The notes: a model not told the origin generated them from the letters alone. 64,000 bases of DNA from an uncultured Bacteroidota bacterium (GCA_902582405.1 CACHSA010000006.1:1-64000), one strand, 5' to 3'; counted from the first letter of the stretch, positions 10,880-21,506 are shown. Translations and numbers: made by a program.

Positions 10880-13321
10880 ATGAAAGTTTTAAAATTTGGT
10901 GGCACTTCAATCTCGAATCAGGTTTGCATTAACAACATAATTGACATTGTTAAAAATGAAACTGAATGTGTGGTGGTAGTCTCTGCAATTTCTGGAGTTA
11001 CAAACTTACTTACCACTTGTATGAACAATGCAAAAGAAGGTGACTTAAAATTTAAACCAGAGATTGACGAAATTTTTAAAAAACATCTCGATATTATAAG
11101 AGTATTTATCTCAAATAAAAGTGAAGATGAATTGATTAATTTTATTAGAAATAAACTAAAAAAAGTAGAAAAACTTCTCAAAGGAATATCCCTAGTAAAG
11201 GAGATTACTCCAAATATATATTCAAAAATAATTGTTTGTGGAGAAATACTATCTAGCAAACTAATACAAGAAATTTTTATTAATAAGAAATTAAATTCAA
11301 GATTAATTAATGGTGATGATTTAATCTATACATATGGAGACACTCAAAACCAATTGATAGACTGGAATAAAACAGATAAAAAGATTAAACAACTTTTTGA
11401 TCAAAACTCCTTTGATATAAGTTTAATACCCGGTTTTATGTGCAAAAATGAATATGGAGATTTATCTACATTAGGAAGAGGTGGGTCTGATTTATCAGCC
11501 TCAATAATAGCAAGTGTTTTAAATGCAAAATCACTTGAAATATGGACAGATGTAAGTGGTGTTTATACAGCAAACCCTAAAATTGTCTCTCAAGCTAGAC
11601 CAATTAAAAAAATCTCATACAATGAGGCGATGGAATTGTCTCATTTTGGAGCAAAAGTGATATATCCTCCAACTGTCCAGCCTCTTATGGAAAAAAAAAT
11701 AGAATTAAAAATAAAAAATACCTTTTTCCCTCAAAATAAAGGGACGTTAATAAGTAATGTAATACAGAAAAATAATGGTCAAATAGTTAAGGGAATAACT
11801 TTCATAGACAAAGTTTCAATTTTGTGCATAGAGGGAAGTGGTATGATTGGTGTTCCTGGTTACTCTAAAAGATTTTTTGAAGTAATTTCAAATAACAATA
11901 TAAACATTATAATGATCACTCAAGCATCCTCTGAACATTCAATATGCGTTGCGCTAAAAAATGAAGATGCTAAAAAAGGAAAGAGACTAATTGAAAAAGA
12001 ATTTTTATCTGAAATTGAATTAAAAAAGATTGACCCAGTTAAACTCGAAGAGAACTTGGTAAATATTGCAATAGTGGGTGATAAAATGAAAGATCACCAA
12101 GGGATAAGCGGGAGGATGTTTAGTTCGCTTGGGTTTAATAATGTAAATATTCGCGCAATAGCACAAGGCTCTTCAGAAAGAAATATTTCAATCATAATTA
12201 ATCAAAATGATACTAAAAAAGCACTGAATACTCTCCATGAAGCATTTTTTGAAAAGTATACTAAAACGCTAAATCTATTTATCGTCGGGGTTGGAAATGT
12301 AGGTTCAAAACTTATTGAACAAATACGAAAGCAAAAAAAATATTTAGAAGATCATCTTAGATTAAGAATTAAAATTATTGCAATAGCAAATTCAAAAAAA
12401 ACACTTGTAGATGTAAATAGTATTGATGCAAAAAATTGGAGAAAAAAACTAAATAACGCTGACAAAACAGATCTCGATAGTTTATTTAAAAAAGTTAAAC
12501 AATTAAACCTTAGGAACAGCATTTTTATTGACAACACTGCAGACAACCTAGTTTCAAAAGAGTATAAAAGATATTTAGAAAACAATATAGGGGTTGTAAC
12601 ATGTAATAAAATTGCTTGTGCAGATAGTTATAATACTTACAAGACACTTAAAATTGTATCCCGAAAATTTAATAGCCCTTTCCTTTTTGAAACAAATGTT
12701 GGAGCTGGGTTACCTGTTATTGACACACTATCGAATTTAATTGCTTCAGGGGATCAAATAATAAAGATTGAAGCAATTTTATCAGGTAGTTTGAACTATA
12801 TTTTTAACAATTTTAAATCAGATGATTCATTCCACCAGATCGTTGAAGAAGCTATGAAAAAAGGACTAACTGAACCAGATCCAAGAATTGATTTAAGTGG
12901 AATCGATGTGGCAAGGAAAATTCTAATTCTTGCCAGAGAAAGTGGTCTCGAGATTGAACTTAATGAAGTAAAGATAAATCCATTTCTTCCAAAAAAAGTC
13001 TCTGATGCAAGCTCAACAAATTTATTTTTAGAGTCTCTAAAAAAACATAGGTCACATTTTAATTCATTCCTAAAAAATGCTAAATCTAATAAATCTTCTC
13101 TAAAATACGTAGCAACACTCAATGAAGGCAAAGCCGAAGTGGGTCTAAGAGAAATTCCTCCTGGACATGATTTTTTTAATATCCAAGGAAGCGACAATAT
13201 TATTCTTTTTTATACATCAAGATATAAAGATAACCCTCTAATTGTAAAAGGAGCTGGTGCTGGTGCTGAAGTAACTGCATCAGGTATCTTTGGAGATATA
13301 ATTAGAATTGGAAAAAGATGA
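10880..13321 (+). CDS. thrA: Bifunctional aspartokinase / homoserine dehydrogenase
   Basis: N-terminal KFGGTSI...GRGGSDLSA aspartokinase, ACT region, C-terminal homoserine dehydrogenase. Confidence 0.96.
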   Translation: MKVLKFGGTSISNQVCINNIIDIVKNETECVVVVSAISGVTNLLTTCMNNAKEGDLKFKPEIDEIFKKHLDIIRVFISNKSEDELINFIRNKLKKVEKLLKGISLVKEITPNIYSKIIVCGEILSSKLIQEIFINKKLNSRLINGDDLIYTYGDTQNQLIDWNKTDKKIKQLFDQNSFDISLIPGFMCKNEYGDLSTLGRGGSDLSASIIASVLNAKSLEIWTDVSGVYTANPKIVSQARPIKKISYNEAMELSHFGAKVIYPPTVQPLMEKKIELKIKNTFFPQNKGTLISNVIQKNNGQIVKGITFIDKVSILCIEGSGMIGVPGYSKRFFEVISNNNINIIMITQASSEHSICVALKNEDAKKGKRLIEKEFLSEIELKKIDPVKLEENLVNIAIVGDKMKDHQGISGRMFSSLGFNNVNIRAIAQGSSERNISIIINQNDTKKALNTLHEAFFEKYTKTLNLFIVGVGNVGSKLIEQIRKQKKYLEDHLRLRIKIIAIANSKKTLVDVNSIDAKNWRKKLNNADKTDLDSLFKKVKQLNLRNSIFIDNTADNLVSKEYKRYLENNIGVVTCNKIACADSYNTYKTLKIVSRKFNSPFLFETNVGAGLPVIDTLSNLIASGDQIIKIEAILSGSLNYIFNNFKSDDSFHQIVEEAMKKGLTEPDPRIDLSGIDVARKILILARESGLEIELNEVKINPFLPKKVSDASSTNLFLESLKKHRSHFNSFLKNAKSNKSSLKYVATLNEGKAEVGLREIPPGHDFFNIQGSDNIILFYTSRYKDNPLIVKGAGAGAEVTASGIFGDIIRIGKR

Positions 13322-14238
13322 AAAAAATAACTATTAATGTACCTGCTTCTGTTGCTAATGTTTCATGTGGATTTGATGTACTAGGGTTCTGTCTAGAAGA
13401 ACCCTACGATGAAATGACCATAGAAATAAAAAAAACAAAGGGAGTAGAAATTAAAATTTTAAATGAAAAATCGATTCCAACTGATCCAAAATACAATGTT
13501 TGTGGTCCCGTTGCCTTTGCAATGATGAAAAAATTAAACTTTAAATATGGATTCAAAATAACTATTGTCAAAAAAATAAAACCTGGAAGTGGAATTGGAA
13601 GCAGCGCAGCTAGTGCTGCAGGAACAGCTTTTGCAATAAATTATTTAACTGGAAATAAATTTTCTAAGTTAGAGCTTGTAAAATTTGCAATGATAGGTGA
13701 AGAAATTGCAAGTGGAGCAGAACATGCTGACAATTTATCACCAGTTATTTTTGGTGGCTTTACATTGGTACGCTCAATAAAACCCTTAGATATTATTACA
13801 CTTCCATCGTTGGAGAAATTATACGTTGTAATAAGTCACCCATTAATTGAATTAAAAACTAAAGATGCAAGACTAATTATTAACAAAAAAATAAATTTAG
13901 AAAAAGCTATTCATCAATGGGGCAACCTTGGTGGATTTATAGCATCATTGTATACTAAAAATTATGAATTAATGTCCAAAACAATTGAAGATGTTATTAT
14001 AGAACCACAAAGACTTAAACTTATTCCAAATTTTAAGAAAATAGTAGCTGCTGCCTCAACATACTCAATTGGTTCTGGGATTTCTGGAGCTGGACCCTCA
14101 ATTTTTTCAATTTGCAAAGGAAAAGGAAATGCAGAATTGGTTTTGGATGCAATAAAAAAAATTACAGATAAAGGAAATATCGAATACAATTTAATATTGT
14201 CCAAAATTAACACTGTAGGAATAAAAACAATAAATTGA
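13318..14238 (+). CDS. thrB: Homoserine kinase
   Basis: GHMP kinase motif PGSGIGSSAASAAG; 4-nt overlap with thrA. Confidence 0.95.
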   Translation: MKKITINVPASVANVSCGFDVLGFCLEEPYDEMTIEIKKTKGVEIKILNEKSIPTDPKYNVCGPVAFAMMKKLNFKYGFKITIVKKIKPGSGIGSSAASAAGTAFAINYLTGNKFSKLELVKFAMIGEEIASGAEHADNLSPVIFGGFTLVRSIKPLDIITLPSLEKLYVVISHPLIELKTKDARLIINKKINLEKAIHQWGNLGGFIASLYTKNYELMSKTIEDVIIEPQRLKLIPNFKKIVAAASTYSIGSGISGAGPSIFSICKGKGNAELVLDAIKKITDKGNIEYNLILSKINTVGIKTIN

Positions 14239-15536
14239 CAATGTACTTAAGCCTGGGAAATAAAAAAGATGCAGTAAGTTTTAAGGATGCATTATTTAAA
14301 GGATTAGCTCCCGACAAAAGTCTCTATTATCCTGTTAAAGTAAAGAAGTTGAATACCCATTTTTGGAAAAATTTTAAAAAAACTGATACTTTTTCTTTAG
14401 CTTATCATGTCCTCAAAGATTATACAAATAATGAAATACCAAAGGAAGATTTATTTGATATAATTAAGAAAACCCTAAATTTTAGTTTTCCAGCAGTTTT
14501 AGTTGATAAAAATATGTATAGTTTAGAATTATTCCATGGCCCAACTATGGCATTTAAAGATGTTGGTGCAAAATTTATGTCTGGTTGCATGGAGTATTTT
14601 ATTAAAAATGAAAATTTAAACGAAAAAATAACGATAATTGTTGCAACATCTGGAGATACAGGAGGAGCTGTTGCAAATGGATTTTTGGGAGTTGATGGTG
14701 TGGACGTGGTAATTCTTTATCCTAAAGGAAAAGTTAGTGAAATTCAGGAATTACAACTTACCACACTTGGAGACAACATTTCAGCTCTTGAAGTAGATGG
14801 GTATTTTGACAAATGCCAAGAAATGGTAAAAAAAACTTTTGTTGATAATGATTTAAATAAAAAAATGTTGACATCGGCAAATTCAATCAATGTTGCAAGA
14901 TGGATTCCACAGATGCTTTATTATTTTATAGGGTATAAAAACTTGAATATTGAGAATTCGAGTTTAGTTGTATCTGTCCCAAGTGGAAATTTTGGAAATC
15001 TGTGTGCTGGTATGCTAGCAAAAAAAATGGGACTGCCAATTAAACATTTTATTGCCTCAACAAATGAAAATGATACAGTCCCAAAATTTATGAAAACTGG
15101 AAAATACAAAAAACAAAAAACCGTTTCAACAATCACAAATGCAATGGACGTTGGAGACCCCAGTAATTTTATTAGAATTCTTAATATTTATGACAATAAT
15201 TTTGAAAATTTAAAAAAAGAATTGACAGCTTACAAGTTTTCTGATAAAGAAACACTTTCCGGAATTCAAGACTTGTACAACAACTCGAGATACTTATCTG
15301 ATCCCCACGGCGCTACAGCATATTTAGGTTTAAAAAAATATTTAGCAAATAACCCAAAAGAAATTGGTATTTTTTTAGAAACAGCTCATCCAGTCAAATT
15401 TTTGGATACCGTTGAAAATTCAATAAAAGAAAAAATAAATATTCCTAAAAATATTTTAAAACTTAAAAAAAAGAAAAAAAGAAAAATTGGAATAAAAGAC
15501 TATGAACAATTAAAAAGTTTTTTGTTGTCAAGATAA
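14235..15536 (+). CDS. thrC: Threonine synthase
   Basis: FHGPTMAFKDVGAKF, ATSGDTGGAVANGF; overlaps thrB by 4 nt. Confidence 0.96.
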   Translation: MTMYLSLGNKKDAVSFKDALFKGLAPDKSLYYPVKVKKLNTHFWKNFKKTDTFSLAYHVLKDYTNNEIPKEDLFDIIKKTLNFSFPAVLVDKNMYSLELFHGPTMAFKDVGAKFMSGCMEYFIKNENLNEKITIIVATSGDTGGAVANGFLGVDGVDVVILYPKGKVSEIQELQLTTLGDNISALEVDGYFDKCQEMVKKTFVDNDLNKKMLTSANSINVARWIPQMLYYFIGYKNLNIENSSLVVSVPSGNFGNLCAGMLAKKMGLPIKHFIASTNENDTVPKFMKTGKYKKQKTVSTITNAMDVGDPSNFIRILNIYDNNFENLKKELTAYKFSDKETLSGIQDLYNNSRYLSDPHGATAYLGLKKYLANNPKEIGIFLETAHPVKFLDTVENSIKEKINIPKNILKLKKKKKRKIGIKDYEQLKSFLLSR

Positions 15537-15586
15537 TTAAAGTTGAAAAATAATAAATCAAATTATAATTATAAAAAAGTTCTAGA

Positions 15587-16666
15587 ATGAAAAAAACAAA
15601 GCTCTATGAAATTCATAAATCACTAGGAGCTAATATGATAAATTTTGCCGGATTTAAAATGCCAATTTCCTATGGTAGTATAATAAATGAACATAAATCT
15701 GTAAGAAACAATGTAGGGATTTTTGATATCTCACACATGGGTCAGTTTTTAGTTGAGGGTAAAAATGCTGAAGATTTTTTACAATATTGTTGCAGTAATG
15801 ATGTGAAAAAAATTTTCATAGGGAGAGCTCAATATAATTACTTACCTAATTTAAATGGAGGGATTATTGATGACTTAATAGTCTATAAAATAGAAAAAGA
15901 AAAATTTTTGTTAGTTGTAAACGCATCCAATATTCAAAAAGATTGGGAACATTTAAAATTATTAAATAAAGAATTTAATGCAGACTTGAAAAATATTTCT
16001 GACAATGTTTCTCTTTTATCAATACAAGGTCCAAACTCCATTAAACTATTAAGTAAAATCTCTGATTTTAATTTTGGGACTTTAAAAAATTATATGAATT
16101 GTATAACTAATGTGGCCGGTGTTAAAGAAGTAATTGTCGCCTCTACGGGTTATACTGGGGCAGGAGGATATGAAATTTATTGTAATAATGAAAATGTCAG
16201 GCAGATTTGGGATACGTTATTGAATGAGGGAAAAGAACTTAGCGTTTTGCCGATCGGTCTTGGTGCTAGGGATTCGTTAAGGCTCGAAATGGGATATTGT
16301 TTGTATGGAAATGAAATTGACGATAATACTTCACCAATTGAGGCTGGTTTAGATTGGATAACTAAAACTGAAACAAATTTTTATGGAAGTAATCGTATAA
16401 AGGAGGATATTAAACTTGGATTTAAATATACGATTATTGGAATTAAATCTGAGGATCGAATAATTCCTAGAAGAGGAAATCTTATTCTTAATTCAAAAAA
16501 AAATAAAATTGGGAGAATCACATCGGGAACTTTTTCACCAACTCTGAAAATACCAATTGGAATAGGTTTCATATCAAAAGATGACATAAATTATGATGAA
16601 GAAATTTTTATCGACAATAAAAGAAAATTATTTAAAGCAAGAATTTCTTCTTTACCTTTTATTTAA
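15587..16666 (+). CDS. gcvT: Glycine cleavage system aminomethyltransferase (T protein)
   Basis: GVFDISHMGQ-like motif, STGYTGAGGYEIY, GLGARDSLRLEMGYCLYG. Confidence 0.95.
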   Translation: MKKTKLYEIHKSLGANMINFAGFKMPISYGSIINEHKSVRNNVGIFDISHMGQFLVEGKNAEDFLQYCCSNDVKKIFIGRAQYNYLPNLNGGIIDDLIVYKIEKEKFLLVVNASNIQKDWEHLKLLNKEFNADLKNISDNVSLLSIQGPNSIKLLSKISDFNFGTLKNYMNCITNVAGVKEVIVASTGYTGAGGYEIYCNNENVRQIWDTLLNEGKELSVLPIGLGARDSLRLEMGYCLYGNEIDDNTSPIEAGLDWITKTETNFYGSNRIKEDIKLGFKYTIIGIKSEDRIIPRRGNLILNSKKNKIGRITSGTFSPTLKIPIGIGFISKDDINYDEEIFIDNKRKLFKARISSLPFI

Positions 16667-16671
16667 TTTAA

Positions 16672-17508
16672 GTGAAAAATATTTTGATTCTTGGTGGAAG
16701 CGGATTTATAGGGTACTCCTTATATAAAGAGTTAAGACCTTTCTTTAAAACGTTTGGGACTTTTTACTCAAATATTCATTTCAAAAAAAACAAGCATTTT
16801 TTTAAATATGACATTAAAAGAAATGATATTAAAAATCTTTTAATTAAAATTAAACCAAGCATAATAATTTCATCAATAAGAGGTCCATTTGAAGATCAAA
16901 TCATTTTACATGATTTATTGATTAAGCATTCAAAAAAAATGAATTTTAAATTAATTTTTTTATCCTCCTCGAATGTGTTTGACTCTTTTCACAATTACCC
17001 ATCCTATGAATATGACAAAACATTGTCGGAAAGTAAGTACGGTATGTTTAAAATTAAAATTGAAAATTCAATTCTTAGAATGAAAACTAAAAATTACGTA
17101 ATTGTTCGACTTCCAATGATTTTTGGGGTAAACTGCCCAAGAATAAACGAAATGAAAAATAAAATGATAAATAAAAAGCCTTTTGAGGTTTTTCCAAATT
17201 CAATTGTTAATGTAAATAGTATTTTAAAATTAAGTCAACAAATACATTATATAATTAATCAAAAATTGAATGGAATTTTCCATTTAGGCAGTACAGACTT
17301 AATTAGCCATTATGAATTTTTTAAAAAATTAGCATTCCATAGAAAATTTGAGGAAATAATTTTTAAGCAAGTATATACTATGAACGACCTTCGTTACATA
17401 GCAGTTTTACCAAAAGAAAACAAATTGCCAAATCATTTAACTATCACATGTGATGAGGTTTTATCTGATTCACATACTGACAAACTTAAAGATGGGAAGA
17501 GCATTTGA
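16672..17508 (+). CDS. NAD-dependent epimerase / RmlD-like sugar nucleotide reductase (GTG start)
   Basis: N-terminal ILILGGSGFIGYSL Rossmann motif; FLSSSNVFD; overall divergent. Confidence 0.6.
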   Translation: MKNILILGGSGFIGYSLYKELRPFFKTFGTFYSNIHFKKNKHFFKYDIKRNDIKNLLIKIKPSIIISSIRGPFEDQIILHDLLIKHSKKMNFKLIFLSSSNVFDSFHNYPSYEYDKTLSESKYGMFKIKIENSILRMKTKNYVIVRLPMIFGVNCPRINEMKNKMINKKPFEVFPNSIVNVNSILKLSQQIHYIINQKLNGIFHLGSTDLISHYEFFKKLAFHRKFEEIIFKQVYTMNDLRYIAVLPKENKLPNHLTITCDEVLSDSHTDKLKDGKSI

Positions 17509-18199
17509 ATTTAGAAAAAGTAGAAAAATTAAAAGGTGGTCTTCGATGGCCAAAACTTTTACAAAGATTGTTAAAGAAATAACAATTTGCGCTAAGGAAG
17601 GTGGAATTGACCCCAAAACCAACTCAAAACTTAGAGCTTTAATTCAAAATGCAAAAAGCGCCAACATGCCGAAAGAAAATATCAATAGAGCATTAAAAAA
17701 AGCTGACGATTCAAATTTAGTTAGTTTTAAGAAAATTCTTTTTGAGGGATATGCACCTCATGGAATTGCTTTATTAATTGAGGCTGCAACTGATAATAAC
17801 AACAGAACGGTCGCGAATATAAGAAGTTACTTCAATAAGTGTGGAGGTTCTCTAGGTATTTCAGGGTCAGTTGAGTATATGTTTGATCATAAATGTAATT
17901 TTAAATTTAACCCTGAAGGATTAGATTTAGATGAACTTGAATTAGAATTAATTGATTGTGGTATTGATGAACTTTTTAAGATCGGTGATGAAATTTATAT
18001 TTATGCACCTTTTGATAAATTCGGAATAATTCAACAAAATTTAGAAAACAAACATATTAGTATAATATCATCAGACTTTGAGAGAATTCCAATAAACACC
18101 TTAGAGCTGAATGAATTAAAAAGAATTGAAGTGGATAAACTTATTGAATTAATTGAAGAAGATAATGATGTTCTAAATGTATTCACTAACCTCAAATAA
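17492..18199 (+). CDS. YebC/PmpR family protein (TACO1-like); ORF-track start at 17450 is probably too long
   Basis: MGRAFEFRKSRKIKRWSSMAKTFTKIVKEI...GGIDPKTNSKLR is the canonical YebC N-terminus. Confidence 0.92.
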   Translation: MGRAFEFRKSRKIKRWSSMAKTFTKIVKEITICAKEGGIDPKTNSKLRALIQNAKSANMPKENINRALKKADDSNLVSFKKILFEGYAPHGIALLIEAATDNNNRTVANIRSYFNKCGGSLGISGSVEYMFDHKCNFKFNPEGLDLDELELELIDCGIDELFKIGDEIYIYAPFDKFGIIQQNLENKHISIISSDFERIPINTLELNELKRIEVDKLIELIEEDNDVLNVFTNLK

Positions 18200-18202
18200 A
18201 TT

Positions 18203-18748
18203 TTACAGTTTACTATTGTTTGCAACTTTCCCTTGGACCCCTTTAAACAATGATTTTAAAAATTTTAAATCATTATCCAAATTCAAAGTTGGAGAAAAAA
18301 GTTCAAATATTTTAATTTCTCTTTTTTTCCAATCAAAGGCAACTGGTAATATTTCGCATTTGGACTTGACGGCAATATGATAAAAACCAGTTTTCCAATT
18401 ATCAACTAATTTTCTGGTTCCCTCTGGAGCTATTGCAACTCTAAAAGTCTTGTTGGTTTCAAACATTTGAGAAATTTTTTCTACTGAATTCTTTTTCCCT
18501 CTTCTGTCAATGGGTTTACCACCAAGATTATTGAAGAAATTAGTAGTGAAAAAATTATAAAATTCTTTTTTTATTACAAAATTGATTTCCTCACCAAGGA
18601 GTTTTCTTACGCCGATTGCGACAACAAAATCCCAATTGCTAGTATGTGGAAAAACCAGAACAACAATTTTTTTGTTTACCGGGAAATTACCCTTTAACTT
18701 AAACTTAAATATTTTAAAAGTAATAAGTTCGCATATAAAGCTAAACAT
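18203..18748 (-). CDS. Lysophospholipid / 1-acylglycerol-3-phosphate acyltransferase-like protein
   Basis: HTSNWD (HX4D) and APEGTRK (EGTR) acyltransferase motifs. Confidence 0.85.
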   Translation of the reverse strand: MFSFICELITFKIFKFKLKGNFPVNKKIVVLVFPHTSNWDFVVAIGVRKLLGEEINFVIKKEFYNFFTTNFFNNLGGKPIDRRGKKNSVEKISQMFETNKTFRVAIAPEGTRKLVDNWKTGFYHIAVKSKCEILPVAFDWKKREIKIFELFSPTLNLDNDLKFLKSLFKGVQGKVANNSKL

Positions 18749-19484
18749 CTCCTATAGAATCTAAGTATTTTTTTGCTTTAATTAAATCGTTTGGAGTATC
18801 AATTCCTATAGTTGGTTTTTCAATTTGTAAGATTTTGATTTTTTGACCATTTTCAATAAATCTTATACACTCAAGCATTTCAATCTTTTCAAGTTTACTT
18901 GGTTTAAAACTTGAAAATTGAATAATTGATTGACTTAAAAAGCCGTATACACCTACGTGTATGTGAAAATTAAAACCATCATCAAAATTTCTTATAAATG
19001 GAATTTTACTTCTCGAAAAATACATTGCAAAATTATTTTTATCTAAAACAACTTTTACACAATTTTCGTCATTGATTATTTTTGAATTATTGGTTCTATA
19101 TGCAAGTGAAACTACAGTTATGTCTCTGTTTGAATTATTTTTAAAAAAATTTATTATTTTTTTTAGGCTTATTTTGCTTACAAATGGTTCATCACCCTGA
19201 ACATTTATAACAATATCAGATTTATAATTTCTAGATGCCTCTGATACCCTATCACTCCCACATTGATGCCTTTTTTTGGTAATAAAAACCTTACCTCCAT
19301 TTATCTTAACAATATTTGAGATTTCTTCGCTATCGGTAGCTACAATAATTTCATCAAAAATATTCATAGATAATAAATTTTGGTATGTCATCACAATAAT
19401 TGGAATACCCTTTAATTTTTCCAATAATTTCCTAGGAAATCGACTGGAGTTTAATCTCGCTGGAATTATAGCAATTACCCTCAT
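18741..19484 (-). CDS. kdsB: 3-deoxy-manno-octulosonate cytidylyltransferase
   Basis: IIPARLNSSRFPRKLL, ATDSEEI, VNVQGDEPF. Confidence 0.96.
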   Translation of the reverse strand: MRVIAIIPARLNSSRFPRKLLEKLKGIPIIVMTYQNLLSMNIFDEIIVATDSEEISNIVKINGGKVFITKKRHQCGSDRVSEASRNYKSDIVINVQGDEPFVSKISLKKIINFFKNNSNRDITVVSLAYRTNNSKIINDENCVKVVLDKNNFAMYFSRSKIPFIRNFDDGFNFHIHVGVYGFLSQSIIQFSSFKPSKLEKIEMLECIRFIENGQKIKILQIEKPTIGIDTPNDLIKAKKYLDSIGDV

Positions 19485-19548
19485 TAAATCAAATATAACC
19501 TATTTTAAATTTGTAATTAAACAAACATCGAAGAATAAAAAAAAATTG

Positions 19549-19556
19549 TAGATTTG
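19549..19556 (+). promoter_or_regulatory. Putative -7 element TAGATTTG upstream of the 19580 ORF
   Basis: Exact TAnnTTTG match 23 nt upstream of ATG; no clear -33 element. Confidence 0.4.
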
Positions 19557-19579
19557 TCCAAAAGGTCAAAAAAAGTATA

Positions 19580-20227
19580 ATGAAAAAAGGGATTCTTGCT
19601 GTTCTATGGGTATTAATTATTTTTTTTAGTTATAAAATCTATGACTCAATTAATGGTCCAATAAAATTCAATAAAATTAAAAATGAAAGATACGCTGATG
19701 TTATTGATAGGCTAAAAATAATTAGAAAAGCACAAATTGCACATAAAGATGTGAAAGGAGTGTTCTCAAATAACTTTGACAGTCTAATTAAATTTGTAGA
19801 CGAAGGAATTTTCACTCTAATTGAAAAAAGAGACTCCTCATACTTGGAATACGACCGAATTTATAGGATTGATATGTTGAGAGAAATTATAGTTGTTGAC
19901 ACTCTAGGGTTTGTATCCGTTAAGGATTCTTTGTTTAAAGACTCTGATGAATATAAAAGTATGGCTTTCATTCCTGTGGAAGGAGTTGAAGACAGCATAT
20001 TTGATATCAAATCTTCTATTATTGACAAAAATGGATATAAAGTACCTGTGTTCGAGGTTAAAATTTCAAAAAATATAGTTTTATTTGATCAAAATAAAGA
20101 TCTTTTAAAACAAGAAAATGAAATAATTTCTGTTGACGGTGTTAACGGACCTGAAATAATTCTCGGTTCTCTTTCAAATGTTAGCACAAATGGAAACTGG
20201 CCGACAATTTTTGATGCTTCAAATTGA
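19580..20227 (+). CDS. Conserved hypothetical protein with one N-terminal TM segment
   Basis: ATG ORF; MKKGILAVLWVLIIFFSYKIY hydrophobic N-terminus; translationally coupled to next ORF. Confidence 0.75.
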   Translation: MKKGILAVLWVLIIFFSYKIYDSINGPIKFNKIKNERYADVIDRLKIIRKAQIAHKDVKGVFSNNFDSLIKFVDEGIFTLIEKRDSSYLEYDRIYRIDMLREIIVVDTLGFVSVKDSLFKDSDEYKSMAFIPVEGVEDSIFDIKSSIIDKNGYKVPVFEVKISKNIVLFDQNKDLLKQENEIISVDGVNGPEIILGSLSNVSTNGNWPTIFDASN

Positions 20228-20997
20228 TTAAAAAAATTTCTTCTGAGGATTTATCTATTCTAATTTTTAAAGATAGAATCGCCTTTTGCACTTTAGATCA
20301 AACACTTTATTTTAAATTAGAAAAAAAAAATAATGCAGATGAACTCGACTCTTGGATTAAGTACAATAACTTAATAAAAAAAAATAATAAATGTATTTTA
20401 TTTGATAGTAAGGGAGTGGTTGTACCCAATAAACTCTTTGATGTTTCAAAAAAAAACCTTTATTTATCATTGACTGATGACGAGTTGGATGACAAAATAG
20501 TTGAAACCAATATTATAGATCCAGATAATCAAGTTTTTGTTTTTTCAAAAGGCAAAAACGTGGATAAAATATTTAGTAATTCAATAAAAGATCTGGAAAC
20601 AACACATTTTGCATCCTACCTTTTGCCCTTTTTATCTAAAGTTTCAAGACGAGACTTAAAAAAAAATATTTTTATTCATTTAAGAGAAGACTATTTTGAT
20701 CTATTCATCTATCAAAGTTCACTATTGTTGCTATTCAATTCTTATCCACACGATAATGAACAAGATTTCTTATATTATTTGTTTTTTGTGCTAGAGCAGT
20801 TTTATTTAAAGCCAAATCAATTTCAAGCATATTTTTTGGGAAAATTTGAAAAATATAAAAAATATTATATAGCATTTGAAAGGTTTCATAAACAAACAAA
20901 TTTCACTCAACCAAAAAATCCAGAAATAGAATTTAATCATCCAGCACCATTTTTCAATTATTTTTTTGATCATGAGAATAATAGCGGGGAAATTTAA
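20224..20997 (+). CDS. DUF3822 family protein (TTG start)
   Basis: Position between the 19580 ORF and rsmD and sequence style fit DUF3822; 4-nt overlap with upstream ORF. Confidence 0.7.
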   Translation: MIKKISSEDLSILIFKDRIAFCTLDQTLYFKLEKKNNADELDSWIKYNNLIKKNNKCILFDSKGVVVPNKLFDVSKKNLYLSLTDDELDDKIVETNIIDPDNQVFVFSKGKNVDKIFSNSIKDLETTHFASYLLPFLSKVSRRDLKKNIFIHLREDYFDLFIYQSSLLLLFNSYPHDNEQDFLYYLFFVLEQFYLKPNQFQAYFLGKFEKYKKYYIAFERFHKQTNFTQPKNPEIEFNHPAPFFNYFFDHENNSGEI

Positions 20998-21505
20998 AGG
21001 AAGAAAAATAAAATATAATAATTTAAAAAATGTAAGACCTACAACAGATAGGACAAAAGAAGCTTTGTTTAATATTTTGAACCAACATTTTGATTTGAAT
21101 CAAATAAGTGCTCTTGATCTTTTTTCTGGAAGTGGAAATATAAGCTATGAACTTGTTTCAAGAGGAGTAACAAAAATAACTTCTGTTGAAAAAAATATTC
21201 ATTGTGTTAAATTTATTAATAGTTTTTCTAAAACACTTGATGTAGAAATAAATATTGTCAACTCTTCTGCGCTTAAATTTTTAAAAATCACAAAATCTAA
21301 ATTTAATTTAATAATAGCTGATCCCCCTTACTCACATACAGAGGAAGAAATAGATGGTTTAATAGATTTAATTTTTACAAAAAAAATTTTAACGAGAAAT
21401 GGTTTACTTGTTATCGAGCATCACAAAAATAATCCACCCAAAAAAAATAAATTTTTGTTTGATGTTAGAACATATGGTAGTAATTCGCTAAGTTTTTTTA
21501 AATAA
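20972..21505 (+). CDS. rsmD: 16S rRNA (guanine(966)-N(2))-methyltransferase
   Basis: MRIIAGKFKGRKI...RPTTDRTKEALFNIL...LDLFSGSGN...IADPPY. Confidence 0.94.
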   Translation: MRIIAGKFKGRKIKYNNLKNVRPTTDRTKEALFNILNQHFDLNQISALDLFSGSGNISYELVSRGVTKITSVEKNIHCVKFINSFSKTLDVEINIVNSSALKFLKITKSKFNLIIADPPYSHTEEEIDGLIDLIFTKKILTRNGLLVIEHHKNNPPKKNKFLFDVRTYGSNSLSFFK

Positions 21506-21506
21506 A

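Noticed and set aside
17450-17491. N-terminal extension of YebC in the ORF track (MMRFYLIHILTNLK)
   Set aside because: Canonical YebC starts at MGRAFEFRK (17492); upstream codons are the overlapping frame of the preceding gene.
20321-20330. A10 run in the DUF3822 gene as a second programmed slippage site
   Set aside because: Located near the start of the gene where slippage would simply abort translation; used instead as a base-rate warning for the dnaX A13 finding.
20744-20752. Perfect DnaA box TTATCCACA
   Set aside because: Single copy inside the DUF3822 coding sequence with no cluster nearby; likely chance.
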